Origin: Gelatoporia subvermispora B
Lineage: Eukaryota; Basidiomycota; Agaricomycetes; Polyporales; Gelatoporiaceae
Direction: 5' to 3'
DNA length: 64,000 nt
Assembly: GCA_000320605.2 (NCBI GenBank)
Contig: KB445822.1
Location: forward strand, 1-64,000
A program made the translations under genes and the position numbers. Position 1 is the first letter of the stretch. Each line of letters opens with the position of its first letter. Below, piece after piece: positions 1 to 13,200 of this stretch. The notes under the pieces were generated by a model. The model was not told the DNA's origin. It searched no databases and saw only the letters and a list, made by a program, of their open reading frames with translations.

Positions 1-624
1 TGCGTTCACAATATTCGTTCGCCGTCACAATGCGTCGTCGTGGTATTATTGCTCACAGGTTTCGTCCAATGCTGCAATCGTAGTGACTCGCAAATAGAAA
101 TGTGCGTCGTCTTCCAGATACGATGGACCATCCCTGATGAATATCTCTCCGCTAGTGCTCCAAACCTTCGACGATTAGTAGAGTAGTACGCAGGCTGCAG
201 GCCGCGGTATCAGTGATCGCACTTTCATCACGGCACCTTAGCTAGATTTTGCACTTTTATTGGACCACACTCGAGACATACGCTTCAGGCTCAACCCTTA
301 GCGGCAATTCACATTACTTTTAATGAGTTCTAACTTGACGAAGCTTCTCAGCTCTTTGAGATGCTTGACGTTGGCGCTAAGCAGTGTCATCAAGGGGCTG
401 AAAGCCTAAAAAGGCATCGAAGCGTCTAAAGGACGATCAAGTCGAGGTGTCATTTTCCTGATGATGACACTTGACGTCATTCAAGATTTCGTCCCTCCGA
501 GTACAGTCTCGGTGAGCTCCCTATCTCGATCAAGCTGAAAACATGACTGAAGGGTCCCCAGAGGTCAGCGTTCAATCTACCACGAGACTAAATCAGCATT
601 AAGGATATGCTCTTCTTCCTCTAG
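1..624. other. No gene seen; expected 5' exons of DUF6533 copy 1 absent
   Basis: I see no supportable coding exon in this stretch. The neighbouring DUF6533 gene should have its first three exons here: a 56-nt first exon, a short second exon, and one carrying the YDHV...R(K/R)xxG signature found in the two other copies. None of these motifs can be read on either strand, so the region looks like unrelated or replaced sequence upstream of a truncated gene. Confidence 0.5.
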
Positions 625-1991
625 CTGTATCGGTTTGTACTATATGGAATGTGCATTTGACTTGTGCTTGTTCGCTTTGTGGGCAGGTAAGGTAGAACTG
701 CACGTATACTGGCTCATCATTGACCAGTTTTGACAGTATTCTCGACCATCCGGGTATATGTGCTCAGCGGAGGCAGCCGATCTCTGTCATTCGCCGTGGC
801 ACTGCTAAGCCTGGTGCCTGTGGGTACGAATGCGGTCAGTTTCCGACGCGATGATATTATGAAGAATGATATTGAGCACTGAGCACCCTGTATAGTATAG
901 CAGTTTCTACGGAAATGATGTTCAAATCGTCACTCTCCCGGTGCTTGGAAAGCAATGTCTCAACTACCAGAACTTATCGGAGACAACGGCTATAAGGTTC
1001 GTGAGTAACTGAGCAAGCTGCATGATACAGATTGCCGCTGATGCATCATTTCCGAATAGGTGTACGTTCAGTATGACCTTGTGTGTTCATCCGCTGATAT
1101 AGTCCCAGTGGAACTTACTACCCGAGTGTCTGTCATAGTAGCGGATATTATCGTCCTACTTGTCACATGGTCGAAGACATGGGCTACTGTGCGGATCGCC
1201 CGCAAGCAGAAGCTGATGGCGCCCCTCATGACTATGCTTTTCGAGGATGGTGTGTCCTAGCAAGCAATGTCTCTTATGCCCAATCAACCTCACCCAGCCT
1301 CGGCAGGCACCTTGTATTTTATGTCAGTGTCATCACTCTCACATTCAGCGTACAACTGACACATCACTCAGGGGCCTTTTGTCACTGAACGTGATCAATA
1401 TTGTCGGTCAGACAACTAATGTATGCATGTCAGGTTGTCGAAGACAGCTGTTCCGTCACTAAGGGATGGACCATAGGTGTTCGTCTATGCCGCAGAATTT
1501 TCAACTCCGTCAGTCAGCTATCCTTATCAGCTGCTCCAGCTGACCACCGACCACGGTTCAGAATGTCCTCAATCATCATTACGCACTTCTTGCTTAACCT
1601 CCGTCAGCTGGCCTTTTCTTCGGGGGATAACAGTCTCCGCCCCTCCTCGGTGGGAGATAGAGGGCCTAATCAGGTCCTCTCACACACCTCGAGCTTGCGG
1701 TTTGGCTCATTCTTGGGCAGTATGGGCGAATCATTTGTCTACGTTGCTGACGACGATGACATTGATTTGGCCTGGGATGACGACGACGACGCGCAAAGCG
1801 CCACGGAGCATTCGCCCGCCAGTACTGCGCTCATATTTGGCCCGCAGGATACGTCTATCGACACCTGCTGCCAGTACTCGCACAGTCAAGTTGAGACAAA
1901 AGATGGGTCGCATGACAGCGCGACGGTCGCCAGCTCATTCTCTGCGTTGCGAGCCCAGTCCGCTCTCCTTCAAGGTGAGCTTTGCCTCTAA
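625..1991 (+). pseudogene. DUF6533 membrane protein, 5'-truncated copy 1
   Basis: This is a DUF6533-family fungal multi-pass membrane protein of unknown function. Exons readable in family order are 625-686 (MECAFDLCLFALWA), 737-834 (STIRVYVLSGG to LVPVGTNA), about 928-1000 (TLPVLGKQCLNYQNLSE), about 1062-1249 (a transmembrane segment VIVADIIVLLVTWSKTW ending FEDG), about 1307-1322 (GTLYF), 1372 to about 1420 (LLSLNVINIVGQ), a short exon near 1477 (VFVYAAEFS), and a terminal exon ending at 1991 with IIITHFLLNLRQL and an acidic DDDDIDLAWDDDDD tail. Introns lie where they do in the minus-strand copies at 4.5-6.2 kb and 23.7-25.4 kb. The N-terminal DUF6533 exons are not found upstream, so I call it a truncated copy. 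A distant first exon to the left of the window cannot be excluded. Confidence 0.65.
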
Positions 1992-4450
1992 TCTGCAAGA
2001 TCTGCAATGCTGCATCTGACAGTCCATATAATCCACAGCATCCTCCGGTCTCTTTGCTCATATCCAATAGATGATTGCCTTCTGTAAAGTGTTCGCCATA
2101 GTCATGTCGGGTCATAGTATAGATGCGTGTTCGCCCGGACGGCTCGGGTAAATGCTGCTATGTCACCGGAATAGGTCGATTAATCTGAGTGTGATGATTC
2201 ACAAAGAACGCCTTAGACTATGCCACATGGGACCCCACGCATAGAGAGTCCCGTAGCAGAAAGATCGCCTATATCGCCACGCGTCAGGTTCGTCAGTCCT
2301 CGTTAGCTGCTCAAAGTTGAGATGTGAAGTTTCCGGACGTTCGCTGTGTTGCCAGCCATTCATGAAAGCTTCCAGTGATACGCATCTAGACTGATTCAGA
2401 GCATAAAGGAGGAGATGAATGAAGGGAAAAGGCTGCAACGAGGGGGGTGTGCGTTCCCGTGCCCTCAGGCCTCAGCGCTTCAGCGCAGTGCTGCACGTGA
2501 ATGCGCGGCCTCAGACCAGCCTCACGGGTGCGTCCAATCGCGTCCAGACGTGCGTTGAAGGTAGTCGAGCAGCTCAAAGAGCGTGCTGGCAATTTACAGG
2601 TACGTTCTCATCCTGCTGTCCGTTACCAGCTCCACTTTGAAGACAGCACTCGATCAGGAGACGATAGCCATCGGAGGACGTGACGCGATCGGACTACCTC
2701 TTTGCGACCAAGGTCCAACGTTCTGGCAAGACGTCATTCCAGCAATCGCTCAAGCCCTTCGTCGCACGCCATCGCATCGTTACCACCAATGACATGCCTT
2801 CCTCGAGCTTGGCTGCGCGAATGCCCAGAGAACAGCTGGACATGCCATGCATGTTCTCGTCATTAGGTCCCGAGAACGACCAGCAGAGTAGGCGAGCTTG
2901 CCATGCTATAGGTGTGCATCAGCGCTTTTAGGCTCTTCTCTCACTATTAATGGTGTCACAACGTCGCACTCCAACGGTGGCTGTCTCCTTCCAGCGCTGC
3001 ATGTGCCTGACCTCGCGCGACTGTTCGACGACCTCAACACCATCAGGCCTTATGCTCAAAGTTCGGCCTTTGCTGGATGGCATGCCGCCTCGCTACTCGC
3101 TATGCTCATACCAAGTGACTAGTGAGGACTTGACGGCAATCCGAATCCAGTACTTCTTCGGGTCGGTCTGATAAGCATCAAGGGTCAGGTTGGTAGAGCT
3201 TGCAGTACATGGCTATGGTGAGTACCTGCTCCACATGTCTATTCCATGTTCATAGCATGTGATCAGGTCCGGAACACTCCTTCGATTACGGTCGAGGATG
3301 TTGTTCCCGCCGTTTACCGCCACGTGGCCCAGGCGTACATCGCGGTTTTTATTTTCTACATGCCGTCGAAGTGCAAACTGTCCAGGCAAAGCAAGATACT
3401 CCGTCAACATTCCAATCGCGACGCGCTTCTCAGATCCTGGAGTTGTTGATATTGTCCTAATCTACTTCTGGAGGCTATTTGAAAGGTCCTGAACGCGTTA
3501 GATGTGGAGATGCATCAAGGTCTTGCGCCCCCCGGGTAGGCATCTCTACGGTACGAAAGACCTTTTCTTCTACTTATGATACGTAGCCTTAGTGAGCGAG
3601 CGTGTCAATTCGCATGAACCATTCCGAGGTTGATACAATTCCACCCGCGTGTACCGCCTAGCCGTCCAACGCACTGCAAGAAAACTTCTTCAGTCCTTCC
3701 TGATGTTGCTGCTTCGCGACTTTCGCTGAGCACACGATGCATAGTGAATTGTCCCTCGATCAGCGATCGGCAGTCTACAGCGGACTCCAATGGTCAAAGA
3801 CGCAGTTTTACAAGCGATGCGACGACTGCTGCGTAAGCAGCACATACTTGTGGTGAGTGCCCTTCCACAGACCATCCATGTCAAACAATTTCATACCGAG
3901 CCGATTACATTCCCGCACATTGGCAAGTCTGGCATAACGGGACGGTCCATTACTGGGCGTTATGACGGCATCCCATTGATCCTGCAGAACTCGAGCCGTA
4001 CAGCGCTGAGTAATGAGACAGCATCCCTCAACTCTTACCGTCACTCGAAAGGTCGCACTGCCGTTTACTTCGCGCGCATATGTTCATCCACGGCGAAGGT
4101 TGCTAGAGCAACAAATATGACGCTGTGAGCAGACATCTCTCTCCTATTACTTGCATAGACTGATACCTTTATACTACATACAAGGTACCGGCGTGTGCTC
4201 CCCTTCGTCTGCGACATCGCACATAGCTACGAAGGCGATTGGTCGCAGTCTAACTGACGTAGAAAGCAGTCGACCCGATAACGATCATAATATTTGCACC
4301 ATTTTCAAAGTGCACGAGGCATAGAGATACACACGTTACATGGTGCGAAACCAGAATCGCCCTAGGAAATGCCGATAGAATGGTCGGTACTTGTGATGAC
4401 CTGCAATGATGCAAAAGCGAATATGAAGAGAAAGAGATCGAGTGGCTTCA
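1992..4450. other. Intergenic stretch with decayed short frames
   Basis: No intact gene is visible in this 2.4 kb. On the plus strand between about 2,640 and 3,460 there are open fragments with protein-like composition. One reads SDYLFATKVQRSGKTSFQQS (about 2,686-2,745), another ALHVPDLARLFDDLNTIRP (about 2,996-3,050), and another ITVEDVVPAVYRHVAQAYIA (about 3,282-3,341). They are interrupted by stops and frame changes and match no family I recognise. They may be remnants of one dead gene; the rest is featureless. Confidence 0.35.
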
Positions 4451-6201
4451 CTACGCTGGAAATGCAGCGCTATATGCCCCGAATTCAGCAAGTGGGTGCT
4501 CGCAGGCTGAGGCAACAGCCACGTCCACCGCACTAGACATGGCCTCGGCGCTGATGAATGGATGCGTTTTGTCGGTCTGAGCGTCCCATGTCAAGTCTGT
4601 GTCGTCGTGCTCGGAGCCATGGAGCAGAGTCTCTCCCATATTTCCCACGACCGAGCCGAACTGCAAAGTTGATGTGGAGAAGTGGGAGTTGTCGTTATCT
4701 GCGGTAGAGGACAGCTGACGGAGATTCAGAAGGAAGTGGGTGATTATGATGGACCCCAGCCTGGTTGGAGAGCATGATCAGTGAGAGCTACTGTAACGTT
4801 AGTGAACACTGTGCACTGACGAAGTCGAGAAGTCTCCAGCGAATACGAATACCTGGGTATCTCGATCAGCGCGCGATATCTCTCAGGTAGTATCCAGTCT
4901 CATACATACATTGGTGACCCATCCAACGATATTCAAAATATTCAAGATTAGAAGAAGCCTGGTGATCAGTGAGCACATATTGAAATCAACGATTGTGATA
5001 CTAACATGAAATACAAGGTACCTGCCGCATCTAAGTAAGTCTTAGTGAGAGGACAATGATACTATGCCGCACCGTCTCGGAGAAGTAGCGTAATAAGGGG
5101 CGTCTTCACATTATGCTCGCGGGCGATCCGTAGTGTCCTCCATGTCTTCGACCATGCGACGATTAGGACAATGGCATCTGCTACAATGACAGGAAGTCGA
5201 GTGACAATCACCACTGGGATAACATGAACGGAGAAAGACACTGGAAAATAGGGGACATACATCTAAACCAACACACGGCATCAACTAAGTCTCACACAAT
5301 GACAGATGCTAGACTCTTGCATACCTCATAGACATTACCTCTGATATGTTTTGGATATCGGGACATTGTAGCCCGATTACTGGAAAATTGTCTAACTGCC
5401 AAATGTTTCCGAAGAAGTTGCCGTACTATCTTGGATAAATAGAGCTCAATATTGATCATCTGGACGTCGCGCACTTCCACTGACTGCGTTTGTGCCCACA
5501 GGCACCAAGTTCAGCAATGCGGTTGCAAACGACAGGAATTGGCTGCCTCCACTGAGTGCATAGACACGAATGGCTGAAAATGCTGTCTAGACCGGTCAAC
5601 ACCTGTCCATTGTATACTTGCATAGTCTCATTTCACCTGCCCACAAGACTGGTAGGCATAGTCCAACCACATCTGCAATGTAAACCATGACTTCACAGCT
5701 GCAAATTGGAGATTAGGTATGCAGTTCAAACCCAGTATCCTGCAGCGATTGATGGACCGACCTCTGGAGTTATTATATCAGTTATTGTCGGCTCTTTTAA
5801 GCCGTGTTCACTCACGAGGATTGTTTGGGGATGGTAGAACACTTGAGCGACATTGAGGATTGCGAATATCATGAGCATCCACCTGTTGATGTAGAATAGG
5901 ATCGTGGGACCAGTCAATTTGCGACCCCATATCAGTTGTACCTCGTCTGCAATTGTGCAGACATGATCGTAAACTACGAATGCTACGGACAGGTCAGTAA
6001 TTTGCATGTGCCTTACCATGCATGTATGTACGAGACGTACTAGCTGAGGCCACAATGCAATAGTTTTGTACAACACTTGCAAGGTTAAATGTGCGAAATA
6101 CAGAATGAGTCGTGTGGGTTGGTGTCAAAGGTTTTTGTTACTCACGTAGAGCTGACGTAGCTGATGACTTGGTCAGAAGGGAAACCATACGTGAACGACA
6201 T
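4451..6201 (-). CDS. DUF6533 membrane protein, copy 2
   Basis: This is a DUF6533-family multi-pass membrane protein, presumably in an internal or plasma membrane; function unknown. Exon 1 is 6201-6146, starting MSFTYGFPSDQVISYVSS. Exon 2 is 6075-6041 (VVQNYCIVAS). Exon 3 is 5982-5816 and carries the DUF6533 signature VYDHVCTIADEVQLIWGRK followed by TGPTILFYINRW. Later exons give CEVMVYIADVVGLCLPVLWA, AFSAIRVYALSGG to LVPVGTNA, NFPVIGLQCPDIQNISE, the segment VIVADAIVLIVAWSKTW to LLRDG, GTLYF, LLLILNILNIVGW, VFVFAGDFSTS, and a last exon ending at 4451 with SIIITHFLLNLRQLSS and an acidic tail. The junction after exon 3 (donor at 5815) is phase 0, while the next readable exon needs phase 2. Either I miss a small exon or this copy is broken there. 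Confidence 0.7.
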
Positions 6202-6264
6202 GATATCTTTGGGGGGAAGAGTACGCGACCGGCGAACTATGTTCAGTATAGAGTAGTTCTGGCG

Positions 6265-6272
6265 TATATATA
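6265..6272 (-). promoter_or_regulatory. TATA-like box upstream of DUF6533 copy 2
   Basis: A TATATATA run lies about 65 nt upstream of the start codon at 6201 on the minus strand. That spacing suits a basidiomycete core promoter with a short 5' leader. The sequence is low-complexity, so this is only suggestive. Confidence 0.35.
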
Positions 6273-9046
6273 GATGCATCTAGGGTTGAAGTCTAAGCGG
6301 CCGTGTGAAGCACTAGCATGACTATCCTGACCCATCCTGCACTCGAGATCAAGGCTCTCGAATTGGCAGATATGCATAGAGTTCGTTGATGACAGATTGC
6401 GGCGCAGAACTCACCTGTGTGAATGCGGTCACGCCTACTCCCTAGCACGATTCACTGAGGCAACCGTTCTTGCGTTCAAGGAAGATGACAGCTGCAAAGT
6501 TTGAGTGGATATTTAAGGAAGGAATGCGAGTGAAATCATGGCCAAGACGCACTATGCAAATTACTCCGATGGCTTATAAAAGCCTTCGTCATTCTATCAA
6601 ATACATACCCATGTGTTTATGGACGCTCTGAACTCCCCCGGACCGCCGAGCATGGAGCATGCGCCGCGTGCTTGCTTGCCGCTTCTGACTTGCTTCGTCT
6701 CCACCCATCCAAGTCATCTCCAAACCCCTGCTCATATCGTATTTGCATGATGGAGCAGCGTTGTATTATTGCAGCTGCATCCACTGCAACAGGGAATAAC
6801 ATGGAATTTTCATTGTATGGTGGGCAAGGGGGTGTTACGCTGCGCCGCAGAATTTGTCAGACAGACTTAGGAACACGAAGATGTCTGGAAGAAAGTCGGA
6901 TCTAAGAAGTTCAGATGCACTGGTACCGCTATCTATTCTCGGACAACCTTTAATGTTCGCGACCGCGGACTGCCTACTTGAGGGCATCTTCAAACTTTGT
7001 AGTACATGTAGTCTGATCACTCGTTGCCACGCCATCTTAGTACTGCACCTTTCCCCTTTACAACGTGTAGCAATTATCTGCGCATATTTGCAATATCCAT
7101 ATGATTAATCGGAAGTCACACCAAGCACGTACTGTCTGACTTACGCTGATTTGCCTTGTGAGGAGTTATCTCTCGCAGAACAGTCACATTTAAGGGACTC
7201 TGACGGTTGGGCATGGTGCGAGACGCGATTTAACCGAGGCAGCCGGCCCGTGCATCAGCTGAACATGGTGAAATAAGTACTATAGCTGACATCCACGAGA
7301 GTGCGGAAGACGATACCGGACACTTGGACCTATTCGTCGCCCGTGAACATAATACGGATTATGTCCTGCTTGTTCAAGACTACAAGTAAAGTAATAACAT
7401 GATTCTTCGACTTCATTGGTGCCGCGTTGCTCTATCAATCGTGCGACTGCTCCGAGGGTCACATACATTTTATCGGCGCAATGGAAGCCGGATCTTCCTC
7501 CTAGCGATATATTTATAGGAGAACTTCACCTCACACGAAGTACATTATCATGTCAACGCTGCAGGCCGTCCTTCCACCGTATCGGTGGCTTAGGGTTTAG
7601 GATCAGAAGTGCAACTTCCATTTATATACCGCATGAGTTTTGGTTACCTAGGCAAGATGACAATGTCTTCAACTCGGAATTTGAACAGCGTCGGGCTCGT
7701 TCTGACTCTCTGGCAGTTGATATGTCCTCCTTGTGGTCTGTTTGAGTCTAAAATGATGTTGACAGTATGCGAATCGACGAGCCTTGTACTTGAGTAGGGT
7801 TGGTCGAACGTAGTCAACGCATATACTTTCTTGCCTTTGCGTGTACCTGTGCTCTGCTCCCGTAAGCATCGACTCGGTTGTATTTCCACAGCGTCACTCA
7901 TCTGTATTGAGTTATTCGGCTCCAGACCCGAGCATCATATCACGAAATCTTTCGGGGGATGAGGCCATAAGAATGGTTATCCAGCTGGACAGATGTGATT
8001 TGGCTTTGTATACAATGGTCGTTCTCGCCTTCTATATGAGAGAAACACATGTTCGTCACACGTCAGAACAAGTTTAGATCATCGTGGTATCATCATGATT
8101 ACGGATAGCGGTCATACTCACTTCCGTTGCCTGGCACTAGTCCGCGGTCACTGTGCAACAAATTGACCAGAACGATACTTTTAAGGCCCACAAAATGGTG
8201 TCTACCCCAATCCTGATCGTAATGACCAAGGGAAGCGGTGTGGGCTCTGTCATCACCAGATTCTGACCAGCTGATATATCAAAGCCCTGTGATGAGCGTA
8301 TGAGCTCAATGTATCAATCTCGGTCACCTACAGTCCTATCCCATATATATTCGTGCGCGCGCGCGTCGATTCATCGCATCCCGATCTCCGTCCTTCCCCT
8401 GTTTCGTCCCCTACGTACCACCCCTGATCACCATAACGACTGCGAGATGATCGACCGTCCAACTCGATAGCTGAGATTGCCTTCTGATCTGATACGCTCT
8501 TCAGAGCCCAAACAAGATGGTACGTCGTAATACTGTCTGTGTCTGTGGGATCCTGTTATGCTGTCCGTCTCGGGACTTCCGAGTTCTGACTTTCAATCTG
8601 AGCGCATTGACTTGCGACAATGTAACTCTAGGCCTCTTCGGCGAGAGGTCAACGACTTTAGGTGTTCAGATAGTACACTCCGACACTCGTCTACTCGATA
8701 ACAGTGTCCATACAGCGCTGACTACGAGCCCGCTGTGGTTTCGTTAGAATCAAACAATGAAGAATATAGGCCTCGTTCTCAAAGAAACTCCGACATGGTG
8801 CGTCATTTCGTTTTGGGCCACCGCCATGCAAGTCTTGACTGATGAAAGATTCAAACTCTCATTTTTTCCACTCCGACCACCATGCCGTCGATGGCACAAT
8901 CTATCCTACGCGCTTGCCCTTCTGCAGCATCCGACATTGTCTTGATCGCCGAAGGGATACCCACAACAGGTCTTGGCACCGCACACATTCCTCAAACTAC
9001 GATCGTCCGATTCGTCCCGTCATCCCACGATGCAGTGAGCGCCATT
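6273..9046. other. Long intergenic stretch, no gene seen
   Basis: About 2.8 kb without a supportable gene. Open frames are short, overlap on both strands and show no family motif. A single TGATATATCA palindrome at 8272-8281 matches the motif enriched from 9.05 kb onward, and an alternating GC run (about 8,354-8,364) lies nearby. The left edge of the KDZ transposon could therefore sit anywhere between about 8.27 and 9.05 kb. Confidence 0.4.
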
Positions 9047-9450
9047 TTCCTTCGGAATATATCATTGATATATCTAGCATCATTGTTTCTGTAGGGCACC
9101 AGTCAGCCCTGCAGACGCACTGGATATATTCGTTGATACATCAGTTCTCGTGAGTGCATCGACCATTCACGGCGTTGCCGCATATTCTCATCGAGCAGCT
9201 TCATATATTCCTGATATATCAACGCCTTTGAGCGCCATTCGCACTCTTCGCAGTATTTGATCTGCGATCTTCATCAGTCCGTTGATAGATCCGCTGTCGT
9301 GAGTTGATCCATCGCGAACAGCATCCCCACGTGTTCTGATATATCAGTTAATCCATTCCCTCATGCAGGATTATCTGAGAGCATTGCACACGGCTGCATG
9401 CCGCAGCAGGCGCTCTGGAAGCCCGCTTGATGTATGACTGATATATTCTA
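9047..9450. repeat. Left cluster of TGATATATCA-like palindromes
   Basis: The ten-base palindrome TGATATATCA and one-base variants recur at about 9066, 9134, 9211, 9283, 9337 and 9438, roughly every 55-100 bases and often near 70. The same motif is clustered again at about 20,960-21,075, on the far side of the four genes of the KDZ island. Subterminal arrays of short palindromes are typical transposase-binding sites of DNA transposons. I infer that role here; the sequence shows only the clustering. Confidence 0.5.
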
Positions 9451-9918
9451 GGTCCAGCCATCAGATGCCGCATGCGTCGTATCTGCCGGTTGGCACGGCA
9501 GCCACTATAAGTACTTGCGCCATAACACACATATCGCCTGCTTGCCCATGGACTCGGGCCTCTGGGGTATCGTCTCGTTCGCCCTATCCTCTCGGAATTG
9601 ACGCATTCGTGCTGTAGCTCGGTATCCTGATACGACACGTCCGAACGTGTGGTATGTCCGATCGTCAAGGCAAGGAGCCCCAATTTAGTTGCCCCAGGTA
9701 ATGTTGCACATTCGCTCGTCGGCTCAGTGGAACCAGAAATTGACGACGCTGCGCAGGGCCATATGCAGAGATGGGCACATATCAGTAGTACGGGCGCTGG
9801 GATGTGTACGAACATGGATTGATTGGTCTCTCGCCCGAGACAGTTACTATTTAGCAAGGGAGATGAACCGTAACCAGGCCAGAATGCCACGCCGCCAGAC
9901 ATGTGCCAGCTACACACA

Positions 9919-10270
9919 GCTGTTACAGTTTACGTGAGGTAGATAGCACCGGGCGACGTGTTTTGTAGAGTAGTGTGCTGTCTTGTTCTCCACGAGATGT
10001 GTACATCAGACTATCAGCGCTATGACTTAAATAGAAACAGAAAATGTACTGCTTCGGTCTCGTCAAGATCGTTCTGGCTCACCGCCCGTGCTTAACATAG
10101 CTGCTACAGCTTACACGAGGTAGATAGCGCCGGGCGACGTGTTTCGTAGAGAAGTGTACTGTCTTGTTCTCCACAAGACGTGTACATGAATGCTATGAAA
10201 CAAATAGAAACAGAAAAATAGAATGTACTGCTTAGGTCTCGGTAGGATCGTCCTGGCTCTCCATCCATGC
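9919..10270. repeat. Tandem duplication, period about 180 bp, at the KDZ 3' end
   Basis: Bases 9919-10090 and 10099-10270 are diverged copies of one segment. Both contain the block gaggtagatagc followed by ccgggcgacgtgtt, the phrase ctgtcttgttctccac, an aaatagaaacagaaaa run and a gtactgctt...ggtctcg end. The second copy includes the last codons and stop of the transposase gene; the first lies downstream of it. It is a local tandem duplication of the gene's 3' end and trailer, with roughly 85-90% identity by eye. Confidence 0.8.
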
Positions 10271-13200
10271 TGCAGATGTATGAGTAGGGTCTGGATCTCC
10301 CGCGCATTTCTGGTCCTCCATATACGCAAGTGGGTTCTCGGCGTCATGCTCCTCCTCAGTTGTCTCGGGCTCCGGCACAGCCATCCCAAGGTCCATGTAG
10401 ATGGGAACATCTTGCCATGACGTTTGACACTTCTCGCGCATTGACGAACGGATATCAGCTTGGCGACGTGCATAAGCTACCAATCCCTCCGCATAGTCCG
10501 GCATAACCGCAGTCGTCACAGCATCCGCACGAGCAAGCCAGTGATTGCATTGCCACTGATAGAATTGTTGAACCCGGCGCATCTCCTCCTGGACAAGATC
10601 GCACTCTTCCTTCCAACGCTGTGCGCGAGCGCGCGCCTTGCACCATTCAATACGCAACACTGATACATTGGCACAGTCAGTAATTGATGACAGCTGTCAT
10701 TTCAGAAGGTACTTACTGTCGTGCAGCCCAGGATCGGACGCGCCGTTGTTGCCAGCCACTCCGCAGGTCTTCCAGATCCATGACATCGTACGGTGACCTT
10801 CGGTTTCGAACATCTCACCAGATGTGATAGTCCGAATGTCGCCGTCAAGAAGCTTGCGCAAAATCGAATCCCAGCCGGACTTGCCAAGCCGAGCGGCAAG
10901 GGCGACGAGGGCGTTGCGTGCAGCGCGATAAGTTGTGCTATCAGAGTTGATGTTTTGTTGCACGGTCTCGATGATGCTGCGTGCGCGGGTGGTGGGTCGC
11001 TGGCCACGGACCCATTGGTTCTTGAATGTGGTGAGGTACGAGCGTAGCCGGAGATGGAGACGTAGGTTATCCAATGCTTCATGTGCTTGACCCTCTCGCA
11101 GTTGCCACTCGTAATCAAGGAGGGTGGGATGACACAGTGCTGACGGTGGGATTTGCGATGGTAGGAGCAAGGGAAGCATTTCTGCATGAACGTCGGAAGC
11201 CTTCGCAGTCATGACAGCCCGAACAGTGTCGACACCCGATATGTATGTGCGTTGCACCTTGAACCACGCTTCAAGCTTGCGCTGGAGTAGGTTGCGACGC
11301 TCCAGAATCTTGCTGCGTTGCGCATCTGATGCATGAGGACTGAGCGCTCGGGAGTCAACACAAAGCTGCCGCCTAGAGAACTCTTAGGATAATACAACCT
11401 CAATATATTGGGTACATACTGTTGTTCTTCGAGTACAAGCCCAGTGGATATGAATGCACTCGGCGACATGTTTTGATGCCAGACCAGGGTGGATTGGATG
11501 CGATGATTTGTGCTAGCTTCTTCTTCGGCAAGTCGCAGATGGACTGTAGCTTGTGTGAGCGCTAAGTTGTGGACAATGAGCAAACACGATCAGACGGCAC
11601 ATTGAGTACATACTTGGGACTGTGGTCGTGAACGGGTTCTTCTGTGAAGGGTCGCGCTCCCACGCATTGAGCTCGGCTGCCCATCGGGCGGATTGCTCAG
11701 GGGGTATCGCAGACTCGAACTCTTCGAACTCGTTCGTATGGAGGTAGCAATTTTCGGCTGCTTGTTTCGCCCTCTTGAGGAGCGACGATACTGTGAGAAG
11801 ATGTCAGATCATTTTTGGGTCATATCGTCGAACATGCTCACCTAAACGCGTTATCTTTCTCCAATTCTGGTCACTAAATATGTCGTCAAGGAAGTCGAAG
11901 CGAGCGCCAGGACCCATTTCTTTGGTCATAGGTCCGAAGATATTTATCAATGCCCAGCCACGTTCCAGCCTCTCTCCATCGTTTCGAGCGACGCCGAGTG
12001 TGAAATTGAATGAGAAGTTATCTCTGCACCGGTCCTGGTGTGCCGGAAGATGGAACTTTGGGATTAAGAAAGTAGTTTGCTTCCTGTAGTCGTCGAACTT
12101 GTCCTTATATACACGAGCCCGCTTCCAGAAGTTACGGGACCACTGGCAAGCGATGTCGTAGGAGACGACGATCAGGGTTGCAAGGAGGATCTGCATGGTT
12201 GTAAAGAAGATGTAGTCCACGTTAACATAACTGTAAACAATGGTTAGACAACACATATATCTATTAGCTCGGCACAAACTCACCGTTCACCCTTTTGGAG
12301 GTCGCCAACCGAGCACGGGAGGCGCATCTCGTGTCGGGTGCATTGAACTGACACAACGCCGGTTGTTGCGAGGCTTTCGTAGCCTTTGATGTTTGCGAGC
12401 TTGACAGCATCGTGATCGTTGCAGTTATTCGTCTCTTCTTTTATCTCCTTGCCGAAGGTCTTAATGTGGTCCTTGTAGTCTGAATCCTCGACAAAATAGG
12501 CCTGGCCATTGCAAAGACTGGGGTCGGCGGCCTCAGAAGAGACCTTCTTCCGCTTGAGGCGGAAATTGCCGTCGATGCCGACGAACAGCCGATATAACCA
12601 ACTGTAACATAAATTAGCAGCTGATCTACCATATGAGCGGCCATACTCACCTTCGCCCAGAGGTGGCATCTTCCCAGTCCGCAGGAAGGTTCTTTCCCGG
12701 ATGTGGGCAGGCCGGACACAAGACCGCAAGTTCACCTGGGGCCATCGAGGCGCGACCACCCGTGTCGTGTCCTCGGCCGCCACGCTTGAGAGCCTTGAGA
12801 TATCGCCATTCTCGTATCATACGAAGAAAGGCAGAGTACCGAGTCTACATGCACCTTCAGCACCGTGATCCGAGAGAACTATTTTGCATACCTTGGGAGG
12901 ATATAACCCTGTGTTATCGGTGCGCCTAGCGATGGTATTGTAAAACGCCTGCGCCGATACACCTGCTTGAGCAGATTCGAGATGGAAATGTTCGAGTACT
13001 CGGAATGTTGCGCCGGTCTTGGGAGCAATCGTCGTGGCCGGAAATATACGTGCTCGAAGCAGTTGTTGGGTTTGTTGAAGCGCGGTTTCGCAATTGCAGA
13101 AGTCCAGTCCGACTTCATGGATACCGGATATGTCAAGGAGGACGAAGTCATCGCCAAATGCTCGAGTGGGATTGATGCAGCGCTCGCCAGGAGAGTGTCC

